From: Prorocentrum cordatum
Lineage: Eukaryota > Sar > Dinophyceae > Prorocentrales > Prorocentraceae
Length of the DNA stretch: 64,000 nucleotides
Direction of reading: 5' to 3'
Assembly (NCBI GenBank): GCA_963575745.1
Contig: CAUYUJ010003669.1
Coordinates: 942,236 to 1,006,235 of the forward strand
In this document: piece after piece, positions 1 to 10,429 of the stretch
How the letters are laid out: each line of letters begins with the position of its first letter
Numbering within the stretch: the first letter of the stretch is position 1
Program-made: the position numbers and the translations under genes
The notes under the pieces: generated by a model
The model's database searches: none
Seen by the model: only the letters and a program-made list of their open reading frames with translations
What the model was told of the DNA's origin: nothing

Positions 1-1396
1 GTTCGCATGCGGTTCCCCCACCCAGGGCAGCGTTTCGTGGCCCCATAGGGAGCTCCACCGAAGGCCCCAGTGGGGGTGTTCGCATGCGGTTCCCCCACCC
101 AGGGCAGCGTTTCGTAGCCCCATAGGGAGCTCCACCGAAGGCCCCAGTGGGGGTGTTCGCATGCGGTTCCCCCACCCAGGGCAGCGTTTCGTAGCCCCAT
201 AGGGAGCTCCACCGAAGGCCCCAGTGGGGGTGTTCGCATGCGGTTCCCCCACCCAGGGCAGCGTTTCGTGGCCCCATAGGGAGCTCCACCGAAGGCCCCA
301 GTGGGGGTGTTCGCATGCGGTTCCCCCACCCAGGGCAGCGCTTCGTAGCCCATAGGGATGCGGTTCCACCGAGCTCACCGAAGCCCCAGTGGGGGTGTTC
401 GCATGCAGCGCGGTTCTCCCCAGCCCCCGCATGCGGCAGGGCAGCGCTTCGTGGCCCCATAGGGAGCTCCACCGAAGGCCCCAGTGGGGGTGGCATGCGG
501 TTCCCCCACCCATGCAGCGTTTCGTAGCCCCATAGGAGCCCACCGGGCCCCAGGGGGTGTTCGCATGCGTCCCCCACCCAGGGCAGCGCTTCGTGGCCCC
601 ATAGGGAGCTCCACCGAAGGCCCCAGTGGGGGTGTTCGCATGCGGTTCCCCCACCCAGGGCAGCGTTTCGTAGCCCCATAGGGAGCTCCACCGAAGGCCC
701 CAGTGGGGGTGTTCGCATGCGGTTCCCCCACCCAGGGCAGCGTTTCGTGGCCCCATAGGGAGCTCCACCGAAGGCCCCAGTGGGGGTGTTCGCATGCGGT
801 TCCCCCACCCAGGGCAGCGTTTCGTAGCCCCATAGGGAGCTCCACCGAAGGCCCCAGTGGGGGTGTTCGCATGCGGTTCCCCCACCCAGGGCAGCGTTTC
901 GTGGCCCCATAGGGAGCTCCACCGAAGGCCCCAGTGGGGGTGTTCGCATGCGGTTCCCCCACCCAGGGCAGCGCTTCGGGCCCCATAGGGAGCTCCACCG
1001 AAGGCCCCAGTGGCTGCTCTCGCATGCGGTTCCCCCACCCAGGGCAGCGTTTCGTGGCCCCATAGGGAGCTCCACCGGAGGCCCCAGTGGCTGCTCTCGC
1101 ATGCGGTTCCCCCACCCAGGGCAGCGCTTCGTGGCCCCATGGGGAGCTCCACCGAAAGCCCCCGTGGCGCAGTTCGCATGCGCTTCCCCCACCCAGGGCA
1201 GCGTTTCGTGGCACCATAGGGAGCTCCACCGAAGGCCCCAGTGGCGCAGTTCGCATGCGGTTCCCCCACCCAGGGCAGCGTTTCGTAGCCCCATAGGGAG
1301 CTCCACCGAAGGCCCGCCCCGGTGGCGCAGTCCGCATGCGGTTCCCCCATCCAAGGCAGCGCTTCGTGGCCCCATATGGAGCCCCAGCGGCGGCAC
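1..1396. repeat. 77-bp tandem repeat array, about 18 units
   Basis: The motif starting GTTCGCATGCGGTTCCCCCA recurs at 1, 78 and 155, which fixes the period at 77 bp, and the array runs to about 1396. Units at 340-560 are disrupted by small deletions and partial copies. The unit junction varies in blocks: AGTGGGGGTG up to about 1000, AGTGGCTGCT at about 1010-1100 and GTGGCGCAGT from about 1160. This is the pattern expected from local amplification of neighbouring units. Because 77 is not a multiple of three, each frame cycles through all three phases; the 341-codon minus-strand ORF at 375-1400 is repeat translation, not a gene. Confidence 0.95.
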
Positions 1397-1446
1397 CCAC
1401 AACGCGTTACCAACAATTGCTTATGGTTGGGTCTTTCGCCAGGATA

Positions 1447-1455
1447 TTTTTTTTT
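1447..1455 (-). other. A9 tract at the 3' end of element A
   Basis: Nine T on the plus strand (A9 on the minus strand) lie directly before TATCCTGGCGA. At 36125 the same TATCCTGGCGA flank appears without the tract. This fits the 3' tail of a target-primed LINE insertion. The tail is short, so its role is inferred from position. Confidence 0.55.
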
Positions 1456-1556
1456 CCAGGAGAAGCGCGAAAGCGCAGAGGCGGGAGCGACGGTGCGCGG
1501 AAAAGAGCCACCCAATCCATGGGCGGCATAATGGGGCCTCTCAAACGGAGAGACCC

Positions 1557-2723
1557 TCAGCTCCCACATCCACCACCCAAGAGGGTTAGAAGGACCACTT
1601 GGTGGCGCAAACGGCACGGAAAGTCTTTGCCCGTTGCTGAGGGAGCATACCGAGGAGGAGAGCCGACAAGTTTTTTCCGACCTCTCCTCGAAATGGGCCT
1701 GCATGGCTTCCCAAGTCCGTCAGGGCGGACCCGAAACCTCCCATAAAGGCCACAAGAAGAACAAACAACAGTCCCTTGAACTCCATTCTGAAGCCTGTGC
1801 GAAGGGTGAATCTCTCGCCCACAGAACACCGTAGGCTCCAGGACTCTCGACGACCCAACTTGGCACTGGGTGTTGAGAAACTCTAACGCAAACTTCCGTG
1901 CAGTACGTCCACCACGCACTGAGCATTGCCAAAACGACCTATGAGGGTTCGGAATCTGGTGCTCAGTGCGACTGAGGGCTCGACTAAGCTTCAGAGCATC
2001 ACGCTCGGGCTTTGAGAGCTTTGGACGTTCAACCTTTGGCCGCGGCGGGGGAGGAGAGCGGCGGGAAGCGCAGTCAAGGAGAACAGACGCCAAATGTTTC
2101 CTGGCAGCCGCCGCGACCTTATCAACTAACTGGATCTTGGCCACCTGCGCATACGGAAGCTGGGCCTCCTCGGCAAACCTCTCGGCCTTCTCATCCGCGC
2201 GCTGGTTGGCAAAAAAATGTGCGAGAGGAAAACCTTGCTCCAGGGCTTCGGCCTGCGTCAGGTGAGATTCAACCTTCAAAAGCCGCACGTCGAGCCCCGA
2301 GGGATTTCTGTGCACCTCGTGGAATTGCAACCAATCCGAAACGTTGCTCGTGGGAAACTCCCCTCGGGCGATGGCGGCAAAACCTCGAATCACGTAAGCA
2401 CTGTCAGTTACGAAATGCCTCTGTACACGATCTGAGATGGACTGGGTAGCCTGTAAGAAGGTGGTGAAGGCCCTGAGCTCTCCTCTATTGACAGACTGTT
2501 TGAGCTCCAACGGGCCCCCCCAAGAATGTGATTCAGTGATCGGCTCACGCGCTAGGTGAGCGCCGTCAGGGAAAATAAGGGTTGACCACCCTGCGCGGCG
2601 CAAACGTGGGCCAGCTGAGTGGACCCCCCCGCTGGCATCACCAGCTCCGAACGCCACCCCAGTCCGAAACTCCGCCTCAGAGGTCGAGAGAGAGAGAGAG
2701 GTCGAGGAGGGGAGGATCATCAC
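1557..2723 (-). CDS. Element A C-terminal RNase H domain and Cys/His tail
   Basis: RNase H removes the RNA template after first-strand synthesis. Motifs in order: GDAS (first Asp, about 2640), NRGELRAF (Glu), FVTDSAYVIRGF (Asp), then VESH and ANQRADEKAERFA (His and last Asp, about 2173-2211). The full catalytic D-E-D-H-D set is present. A Pro/Lys-rich linker follows, then a cluster C-x4-H-x2-H ending in CSSCG (about 1700-1790) that could bind zinc. The frame is offset from the RT by an indel, most simply in the homopolymer at 2725-2732 (eight G on the plus strand) or the adjacent CT microsatellite at 2688-2702. The first codons read from 2723 are therefore probably not native. Confidence 0.8.
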   Translation of the reverse strand: MMILPSSTSLSLSTSEAEFRTGVAFGAGDASGGVHSAGPRLRRAGWSTLIFPDGAHLAREPITESHSWGGPLELKQSVNRGELRAFTTFLQATQSISDRVQRHFVTDSAYVIRGFAAIARGEFPTSNVSDWLQFHEVHRNPSGLDVRLLKVESHLTQAEALEQGFPLAHFFANQRADEKAERFAEEAQLPYAQVAKIQLVDKVAAAARKHLASVLLDCASRRSPPPPRPKVERPKLSKPERDALKLSRALSRTEHQIPNPHRSFWQCSVRGGRTARKFALEFLNTQCQVGSSRVLEPTVFCGREIHPSHRLQNGVQGTVVCSSCGLYGRFRVRPDGLGKPCRPISRRGRKKLVGSPPRYAPSATGKDFPCRLRHQVVLLTLLGGGCGS

Positions 2724-5440
2724 TGGGGGGGGTCCACTTCAACCCAAGAGCCCGGCACAATGCCGCGGTGCCAGAAACAGGGTAAGACCTCGCAATCGTG
2801 CAGCGCGCGGTCGATGACCGCTCCCGGGGCCACGCCCTCTAAAGAAACCTCACAGGGACACTCCCAGTGGGCGTGACGTGGAGTCTCGGGAACCTCTTTG
2901 CATCTGGGACAAATCGGGTCCGCCTCAGGAAAACACTCTTGCACACGCTGCGCAGGCCACAGATTTCCTGTGGCGATGGCCTGGTGGATCCCAAAGAGCA
3001 CGAACTCTCCCTTCCGCTTGAGGCTCCTCAAGAACTTCCTCAAGGGTCCCAGGTCAGGAATCCCTTGGTCGAGACCCCGCCCAAGATACTCCTCAGAGGC
3101 CGCAGTCCAAAGTGACCGCTGGATAGACAGGGAAAACACGTGTTTCAAATCAGAAAAGTCCAGGTCCCGAACGGTGTGCTTCCCAGGCGGGGCGAAAAAC
3201 TCTATGCCATCAGGGCTCACCCATCTCCAAGGGCCGCGAGGCCCCCAGGAATAACGCAAAAGAAGGCAAACAGTCGCGGAACAAATGCCCCAAATATGGC
3301 GAGCCCAGGCGTGCTGCGGTCTGGCTGAAAAATCCTTCACGATACGAGCCCATGTCAACTCAATGAGCTTCCGTTCGACGTTTGAGGTGGCCAGGAAGAG
3401 CGCCCAAGAGTTGATGGCATCCATGGCCGTGGAGATGGCGGGGTCGGTGGGGCCCATGTCCAGCTGGCGCTGCGCGGTGAGCGAGCGCTGAGTGCTCCCC
3501 TTGCGCAAAATGCGACCTAGAGCTCTGCGCCAGCTTGTGAGGACCGAAGGTGGAGTACCGTAGAGCTTGCCAGCGTAGGAGACGCAAGGGAGAGCGGCAG
3601 TAGTGGCAAGACGAAGCCCAATGCGGCGGTGGGCAAGGGTACTCCTTCCAATACACGCTATTCGATGAAACCTGAACTTCGCGTTGTCGACACGCTTCTT
3701 GTGCTTGGTCTGCCCCGTGCGGATGTTACCTCGATCAAAGCCCAAGTCCATCACTCGATCATTAAATGGTACAATAAGCCCCAGCTGCTTCAAATTGAAC
3801 TCCAGAGCCATGCCTGCCAGTGGCGAAGAGCTGAGAATAGTAGACTTCGGAGAGATAACCAGGTCCAACCCCTTGCAGTCGTCACGAAGGATGGTAGCAA
3901 CCTTTGTTAACTGAGCGACGGCAAACTTCTTGGGGGCAACTATGCGCGTGCTGACATCGTCCACCCAAGATCTCACAGTGACAGAGCGATGCGCTTCACA
4001 CATGCGCTCCAACGTCCGATACAGAATGCAACGTGAGAGATCCACCGCGGAGCGCAGCCCAACAACCATGGCCCGTCGGGGTAAGATGGGCCCCGCTTCT
4101 TTAAATATCCTGGGGGCGAAACACTGCTGCATAGTAAGGGCCAGCGTATGCGGAGGAAAACTCTTGTCCTGTGCCATATTGACTAGAGCAATCCAGTCCA
4201 GAGAATCGTAAAAAGCCTTGAGGCCCCATAGAACTTCAATGTGAACAAGATCTTTGAGTGGGGACATCCTGACTGCCTCGTCGCCGAAGTTACGTAGCAA
4301 GACAGCTCGAAGAGATGACGATCCAGCGATGACCCCTCCCCAGTGGCCAGCTGCCTGTCGGCACCATTCTCGGTCCAACGGGCTCCTGATGGCGCCCCAG
4401 ATTCGGACCAAGAGTGATGCAACGCCGATCGCCCTGTCATCGTCAGCAGACTTGGGAAGCAAGCTGATGAAAACAGTGAGCAGCTGCCATGGCCATGAGA
4501 CACATCGCATCACCTGATGGTAGATCTCAATCAAGTCCTGGATGGCGGAGTCGGGCAAGCGGCGGAGGTCAGCGATGCTGAGAGCCTCGCAACCCTTGGC
4601 CTTCTTCGGAGAAATATTCTGCAAAATGGTTCTGACCTGAAGTACAGTGATTGGGTCCAGGTCGGTGCCCTTGGCCTTCTGACGTACCTTCTCATATACC
4701 ATTAGGATCTTCGCCTTGTCGAAACGTCGGCTAGACCAAACTTTCTCCCACCACTGCTTCTTTGATGCCATGCTGTCGAGAGGAGTTGCCAAGGTTCCTT
4801 GGCCCACCCGAATCTCATTCAGGGTGACAGTAGGGTGACGGATGAAATCGTAGAGCTTGCCTGGGGTGGTGGAAGACATAGTCAAAATCCAGGAATCAAA
4901 ACCACGTCTTGCAGATGAAGCGGAGAAACGTTGAGCACGGACAGCATTATTGGCCACCGTGGTCTTTAATTCCTCAAGCTGAACCAAACTGCACTCATGG
5001 ACTCGGTGAAGAGTGGAGGTCCACTTCCGACGAGCGGCGGCCGTGAGTGGGAGCGAAGCTGAGGTGGGCATAGCGAGCGCTAGGTCCTTGATGCGGGCCT
5101 GGATGAAAGCGGTCTGGGAGGAACCCGCATGCTTCCTGAGCAAATCCTCGAAGAGGGACAGGAGTACAGCCCGCCACTTTGTCGCTGGGTCCACATGCAC
5201 GGCGCACCGCTTTGGGGCTTTGATGGGCGCCACGCGGAAACGTCGAGCCTCCGCCCGCCCCACATAAGCTCTGGCAGAATGCGGTGGGATCGCAAGCGTC
5301 TGAATAAAGAAATGGTCCAGAGCCGATACCCAGCGTCCGCACTGCTGCCCCGCATGAAATGCATCAGAAGATGAAACTTCGTAGGCAAGAGATCTGGAAA
5401 TGAAATCCGCAGGCTGACCAGGAACCAGGTTTCTCGAAGA
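2720..5440 (-). pseudogene. Element A reverse transcriptase with C-terminal zinc finger
   Basis: The open frame runs 977 codons from 5653, but the part supported as real begins near 5430. RT fingers and palm are recognisable: PKKAKGCEALSIADLRRLP, then LLTVFISLLPK, then motif A at about 4200-4240, then motif C WVDD at 3956-3967. The two motif C aspartates (3956-3961) are intact. Motif A reads LWGLKAFYDSLDW where this family has a catalytic Asp after Trp; codon 4223-4225 is GGC (Gly), one base from GAC. The C-terminal CPRCKEVPETPRHAHWEC (about 2850-2917) is the Cys/His motif typical of LINE RTs. The ORF stops at 2720 just after a run of eight C (minus strand), where RNase H continues in another frame. 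Confidence 0.88.
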
Positions 5441-6760
5441 AGATGTCATTCCAAATCTCGCCCCGAGGGCGTCTTTGTGCTTGGCCAGCCCCATCGTGGA
5501 GAGAGGGCCCCCCCAAGGGCCCCTCGGGAAGAGTAGAACCTTCGCCGTCAGCCATCGGGACATCGAGCGGCTCCTCCATCGAAGCCTGGTGGAACTCAGG
5601 TGGGAGGTCCTCCTCGTACTCATTGGCGGAGGACCCTTCCTCCAGGTCAGCAAAGGTCAATCTCGGAGGTGGTGGACCAGGAAGAGCGGCTCTGGCAGGT
5701 AGCTCAACCTCCACGGCTGCCCTCCTCTGCGAACTTCTGGTCCCAGCAGCAGTTCCCCTGGGGCGCTTGCTGCGCGGGTCGGCAGACTTGGAGGGCAGCG
5801 GCTGATGGGTGAAAGGCTGCGGGGGAGAATACAACAGGGCTTGAGCCAGCGCCGCACGCGCGCGAATCTCAATCTTGAGGCCGAAGTGGGCTTTGCCAGC
5901 AACAGAATTGCGGGCCACCACCACAGACGTGTCAGCGGTCAAACTGGAAATAAGCAACCGAGCGTGGGGAGAGACAATGCCATAATCCAACATCGCGCCT
6001 GACCCACTAGTGCAAGTGTAGTCCACGTCCGTGGGGATGACGGGGGCGCCCCCCAGCATCGTGGGCCAGCCCGACTGCATGAGCGTAGAAGGAGGAACGT
6101 TCCAATCAGCAAAGATGGCCCACGGGATGTCCAGACTTTTGATGAAACTCCCGAGGATGGCCAACTTCTGCAGGTTAACTCCTTTCAGGCCAATGCTGGA
6201 AGTCAAATATGCCGAGATCAAACAGAGAGAGACTCCCTGGATGTGCCAAACCACAGGGGCAAAGTCAAAGAAATCGATGTTTCCCTTGGTAGATGAGAGA
6301 TCACGCATGCCAACCTGCTGGGCCTGATTAAGGGCCAGGTGCCTGAGGAGGAAGTCATGAAAGTGTTCTTGAACCCAATCACTGCACCTCCAGAAAGAGC
6401 TGTCCTGTCAGTGGGTCGGGCAGGGGTGCAAACCGCTTTGTAGCCGTTCTTGCTCCCATGCCGCAAGAGGTCATCTGAATGTTCTGGGCCAGCATGCGTC
6501 TCCACCAGGAGGATGGCATCATGATGGCGCTGGTCAATGAGGCCTTTGGCGGAGGGGCCCCAAGTGGAAAGATTTCGAATGTAAAGATGCCAAGTCTTCT
6601 CTTGATCCGAATAGAGAGGCCCAACCACAGGAATAGAAAGAGAAGACTTGCCGGATGAATTGAACAACTCTGGAAAATAATCTGGATGCTGCTTACCTTC
6701 GTAAGTCACAGTGGATTTCCCACCAGCACCAGGTCGTCGTATGCGGGTGGCGATCCTGGC
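5430..6760 (-). pseudogene. Element A APE-type endonuclease domain (frameshifted)
   Basis: This would nick the target DNA to prime reverse transcription. The first part (about 6760-6370) has LLVETHAG at about 6492-6515, matching the catalytic-Glu QET motif of AP endonucleases. The frame then changes near 6360. The second part has FADWNVPP (Asp/Asn motif, about 6094-6115), LDYGIVS (Asp motif, about 5971-5993) and AHFGL (the His motif, about 5882-5900). A Pro/Arg-rich then acidic linker (about 5860-5440) leads to the RT, where the frame changes again near 5430. All main catalytic residues appear present; only the frame is broken. Confidence 0.8.
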
Positions 6761-6767
6761 TGAGCCG

Positions 6768-7817
6768 TCAGGAGCTTGACTTCTCCCTCTGCTGCTGCAG
6801 CCTGCGGGCTTTCTCCTGATCGAAAGCCGCGGTGGCTGAGGGGGTCGCAGCCGCTGAGGAGCTTGAGTCAGCAGCGTCTTGTGGTCCACGAGCGGCCTGC
6901 GCCTCATCGTCAGCTCCTGGTGGGGTGGCAGTCGGCCCATCATCTGCTCGACGGCGTTTAGCAGCGAGACGTTCCATCTGTTGCTGGTGAGCCGCCCGGG
7001 CTTTCTTAGCCTTGGCAGCAGCATCAGCGAATAGCTTCTTCGCTCCGTCCTGGAGGCCCTTGATGAGAGCCTCGCGGCGCTCCTCGGCCTGGCGGAGTTC
7101 ATCCTCCCCAAAACCCTCCTCGCCGCCCATGGCGAAGACATCTCCAAAATCAATGATGAAACCGTCGAGCTTGTCCTCCAGGAGAGCAGAGAGGGACAGC
7201 GTGGGCTTGGGGTCGGGTGCCGTCGCAGTGGGGCGAACAGAGGCGGCGAGCTTGTCGTACTCCGCCTGGAGCTCATCCAAGTGGGACTTAAGCTCCTCCA
7301 CGTGTGCCCAGTGCTGCTCCAAATCCTGCTGCCATTTGTGATATTTGTCCATGGCCTTTTTGAGCTTGGCGTCCTGATGTGTGAGAGCCCATCGAGCCTT
7401 GGACAAGCGAGACTCCAAAGGTGGCTCAGGTGGAGGGCCCTTGCCCAGCTCATCCAGCCTCCGCTGGCATGCCTGAGCCAAAGCTGTTTGGCCGCACTTG
7501 TTGGACGAGGCAAGCATGGCAACCAACTCAGAACGTTCGAGCTGAGAGACATCGACTGGCTGAGTAACTGGAGGGGGGCCTCTGGCCCAGCTGGATTCTG
7601 GCACGAGAGAGTTCTTCGCATTGTGAGAGACATCCTTGGGTTTCCATTCGCCGCAATGCTTGCACCAACCGAAAGACCCCAGGTTCTTTCCACATCCACA
7701 TGAAAGGCATTTCCACATGGGGCCATTGTGACGGGGGCCCTTGGCGCCAAGACGAACCCAGGGCTTGTAGGTCCAACTCCAATATGCAGAAGAACCGTGG
7801 TCAGCAGACGGAGCCAT
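6768..7817 (-). CDS. Element A ORF1: zinc-finger, coiled-coil gag-like protein
   Basis: The start is the first ATG downstream of the DinoSL relicts, giving about 349 residues; the frame is open further upstream to 8135, but that lies outside the inferred mRNA. Residues 37-55 contain a CxxC, 11 residues, CxxC finger (WKCLSC then WCKHCGEWK), like the RanBP2-type fingers seen in dinoflagellate retroelement proteins. Residues of about 120-190 are a charged helical region, probably a coiled coil. A second charged Ala/Lys/Glu-rich helix lies near the C-terminus, followed by an Arg/Gln-rich end. RNA binding and RNP assembly are inferred from position and finger type. The frame ends in TGA at 6768; the endonuclease follows in another frame. 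Confidence 0.7.
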   Translation of the reverse strand: MAPSADHGSSAYWSWTYKPWVRLGAKGPRHNGPMWKCLSCGCGKNLGSFGWCKHCGEWKPKDVSHNAKNSLVPESSWARGPPPVTQPVDVSQLERSELVAMLASSNKCGQTALAQACQRRLDELGKGPPPEPPLESRLSKARWALTHQDAKLKKAMDKYHKWQQDLEQHWAHVEELKSHLDELQAEYDKLAASVRPTATAPDPKPTLSLSALLEDKLDGFIIDFGDVFAMGGEEGFGEDELRQAEERREALIKGLQDGAKKLFADAAAKAKKARAAHQQQMERLAAKRRRADDGPTATPPGADDEAQAARGPQDAADSSSSAAATPSATAAFDQEKARRLQQQREKSSS

Positions 7818-7971
7818 GGCGCCCGAGAGTACAGAAGAGAAAGGGACGTAGTGGAAGGTGGGCCGAGGCCCTTCTTCGAGAAAGAATTGCCGAAACGCAG
7901 AAAACCTCGTCTGACCAAGCAGCGAGGCGTGACTTTGGGGGCCGTCACTCCCCCGTGCCAGTGAGGTCAGG

Positions 7972-7993
7972 TCCTGTGCCAAAACACTCCGGA
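7972..7993 (-). other. Second, decayed DinoSL relict in tandem
   Basis: Directly after the first relict, with no spacer, the minus strand reads TCCGGAGTG then TTTTGGCACAGG. By hand alignment this matches the leader at about 16 of 22 positions with one deletion. Tandem leaders, the inner one more diverged, are the known signature of repeated rounds of trans-splicing and retroposition in dinoflagellates. Confidence 0.7.
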
Positions 7994-8014
7994 CTTGAGC
8001 CAAAACGGCTACGG
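7994..8014 (-). other. Dinoflagellate spliced-leader (DinoSL) relict
   Basis: On the minus strand this 21-mer matches the DinoSL consensus at 20 of 21 positions; the only difference is G for A just before the TTTTGGCTCAAG core. The preceding base (T) fits the degenerate first position, giving 21 of 22. The leader is added to nuclear mRNAs by trans-splicing, so a genomic copy in front of a coding region marks reverse transcription of a mature mRNA. It lies 177 nt upstream of the first in-frame ATG of element A ORF1. Confidence 0.92.
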
Positions 8015-8140
8015 AGTGGCCGAAGAGCTCCCCCAGGAGGCCCCGAAGAGGCCCAACTCGTTCCAAATCAATCGGACAATCAATGTTTTTTGGCTTTCTC
8101 GCCATCCCGCTTCCGATGGCCATCCGAAGCCCCAATATGG

Positions 8141-8400
8141 TTCCCAGATGGCCTAAGAGGGCCCCAAGAAAAGCTCAAGAGAGCCCCGAGACGGCCCCAA
8201 AAGAGCCCAAGAGCGCCCCAAGAGCGCCGAGGAGGCCCGAGGAGGCCCCAGAAGGCCCCAACAGGCGCACAAGAGGCCTCCAAGATGCTCCCAACAGACC
8301 CCCGAAAGACCCCACGAAACTGTCCGAGACGCTCCAAGAGGCGTCCGGGACCGCCCCCAAGACGCTCCAAAAGGCCTCCATTGGGGGACCTTTCCTCTGT
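8141..8400. repeat. Degenerate CCCCAAGAG-type repeat
   Basis: Dense degenerate copies of CCCCAAGA(C/G)(G/C)GCCC, spaced irregularly at about 10-24 bp, upstream of element A. The same texture recurs at 11700-11820, 35960-36110, 36950-37180, 37280-37460, 47820-47960, 59160-59310 and 63640-63790. ORFs on both strands here are shadows of the repeat. The remaining sequence from 8400 to 8950 shows no feature I can name. Confidence 0.6.
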
Positions 8401-8952
8401 GTGCTGCCCACTTCCCTGATCGAGGCAATTCCTCTGGGCATCGTTTCTGGATGGGCTGGTGGGGTTAAGTTTTTCGGTCGCGGCCACGAGACGACGGTCA
8501 GGCGGCGAGAGCAAAATCCGGGATGCGAACTCGGCGAATTAGCTAAGACAGGCGCAGGCCGGCCGGCCCACTCAGACAGCAGCTGCGGGCTGAGGGTTGG
8601 TGGGGTTAACGCGAAGCGTCAAGCATTCGTTTGGCATACGCAAATTCGCATTGAATTGCCATTGGGGGGTTGAGGTCCACATTGGACTCCGATTGGAAGC
8701 CAATCGTTTTACGGAGTTCCCACTAACAGCAGAGAGTCGGTGACTTCAAATGGGCAGCCAGTATTTCAAATTGCTATTGAACATGAAATGAATACTACGC
8801 AGCAGCCTCGCGCACCGTCTGTGAAACGCCTCTCTAGTGGACAAAGAGGCCGCTGACGCAGGGCGACAGTGCTGGCAGGCATTGTATGCAACCTGGCGAA
8901 ATGCCGAGATTCACCGGCCTTGTGGCCGCCGATCTGTTTCGATTGTTCTTGC

Positions 8953-9052
8953 ACTACGGCTACTACGGCGTTTACTACACCTGATACTACGACGACGACG
9001 GCTACTACGACTACCACTGCTACGACTACGACTACGACGGCGACGACGACTA

Positions 9053-9135
<83 letters not shown>

Positions 9136-9447
9136 GCAGCAACAACAACGTCTACTACAACAACAACTACTACTGCAACTACTACTACGACTACGACTAC
9201 TACTACGACGACGACGACGACGACTACTACTACTACTACTACTACTACGGCTACGAGTGCTACTAACCCAACTAGTACCACTGCTACTACTACTACTACT
9301 ACTACTACTACTCCTACTACGACTACCACTACGACCACTACTACTACTACTACTACTACTGCTACTACTACTACTACTACTGCTGCTCCTCCTCCTCCTC
9401 CTCCTACTACTACGACTACTACTACTGCTACGACTACTACTACTACG

Positions 9448-9518
<71 letters not shown>

Positions 9519-9927
9519 AACCACTACTGCGACTACCACGACCACGACCACGACTACGACTACTACGACTACGGCTACGACTACTACTACGACAACGGCT
9601 ACGACTACGACTACGACTACTACTATTATTATTACGATGAAAACTACTACTACTGCTGCTACGACTACGACTACTATTACATGTTTACCAATACTACTCC
9701 TACTACTACTACCACTTCCACTGCCACTAGCACTACGACTACCGTTACTACAAGTACCACCACTATCACTACTACACGTACTACCACTACTACTACTACT
9801 ACTACTACGACGACTACTACTACTACTACTACTACTACTACTGCTACTACAAGTACCAACGCTATCACTACTACTACTACGACTACTACTACTACTACTA
9901 CTACCACTACCACTCCCACTACCACCA

Positions 9928-9994
<67 letters not shown>

Positions 9995-10127
9995 CACTAC
10001 TATAACCACTACAACTATTACTACTACTACTACTACTACTACTACCTACGATCACTCAAACTACGACTACTGCGACTTCTACGACAACTACTACTACCAC
10101 TACTACTGCTACTGCTAGTACTACGAT

Positions 10128-10184
<57 letters not shown>

Positions 10185-10425
10185 GACTACTACTACTACT
10201 ACTACGACTACTACTACTACTACTACTACTACTGCGACTACTACGACCGCTACCACTACCACCAGTACTGCTACCTCTTGTGCTACTGCTTCTGTTACAA
10301 TTATTACAATCACTACTACTACTACTACTACTACTACGACGGCTACTACTACTTCCACTACTCTCACAACCACTATCTCTACCATTACCACTACCACTAC
10401 TACCCCTACGTTGCTACTACAATGA
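8953..10425. repeat. Giant (TAC)n trinucleotide microsatellite
   Basis: About 1.45 kb of near-continuous TAC/ACT/CTA repeats on the plus strand, with interspersed CGA, CTG and CTC variants and short non-repeat breaks (for example about 9125-9170 and 9635-9700). The plus frames give Thr-rich or Leu-rich ORFs and the minus frames Val-rich or Ser-rich ORFs of up to 429 codons. All follow directly from the trinucleotide and are not genes. Confidence 0.97.
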
Positions 10426-10429
10426 CACT

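Larger units (their letters stand above)
1447..8014 (-). mobile_element. Element A: LINE-like non-LTR retrotransposon (ORF1, APE, RT, RNase H)
   Basis: A minus-strand element about 6.6 kb long. The 5' end is set by a dinoflagellate spliced-leader relict (7994-8014). The 3' end is set by nine A residues on the minus strand (1447-1455), next to flank that recurs without the element at 36125. Order from 5' to 3': zinc-finger/coiled-coil ORF1, AP-type endonuclease, RT with C-terminal CCHC-like finger, RNase H, Cys/His cluster. This is the layout of I-like LINEs. The reading frame changes at about 6775, 6360, 5430 and 2725, so the copy cannot make one intact polyprotein, although the 6775 change could be a natural ORF1/ORF2 boundary. 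The RT segment is still open for 977 codons, which suggests fairly recent insertion. No target-site duplication was identified. Confidence 0.85.

Noticed and set aside
375-1400. 341-codon ORF with GGAPYGATKRCPGWGNRMR-type repeats
   Set aside because: It is a translation of the 77-bp tandem DNA repeat cycling through three phases; no start context or flanking gene signal.
6218-7948. 576-codon minus ORF overlapping ORF1 of element A
   Set aside because: Only its last 150-180 codons (endonuclease start) match a family; the first part is a shadow frame of ORF1.
8766-10055. Long Val/Ser-rich minus ORF and Thr/Leu-rich plus ORFs of up to 429 codons
   Set aside because: They are direct translations of the TAC microsatellite in different frames, with no unique sequence or domain.
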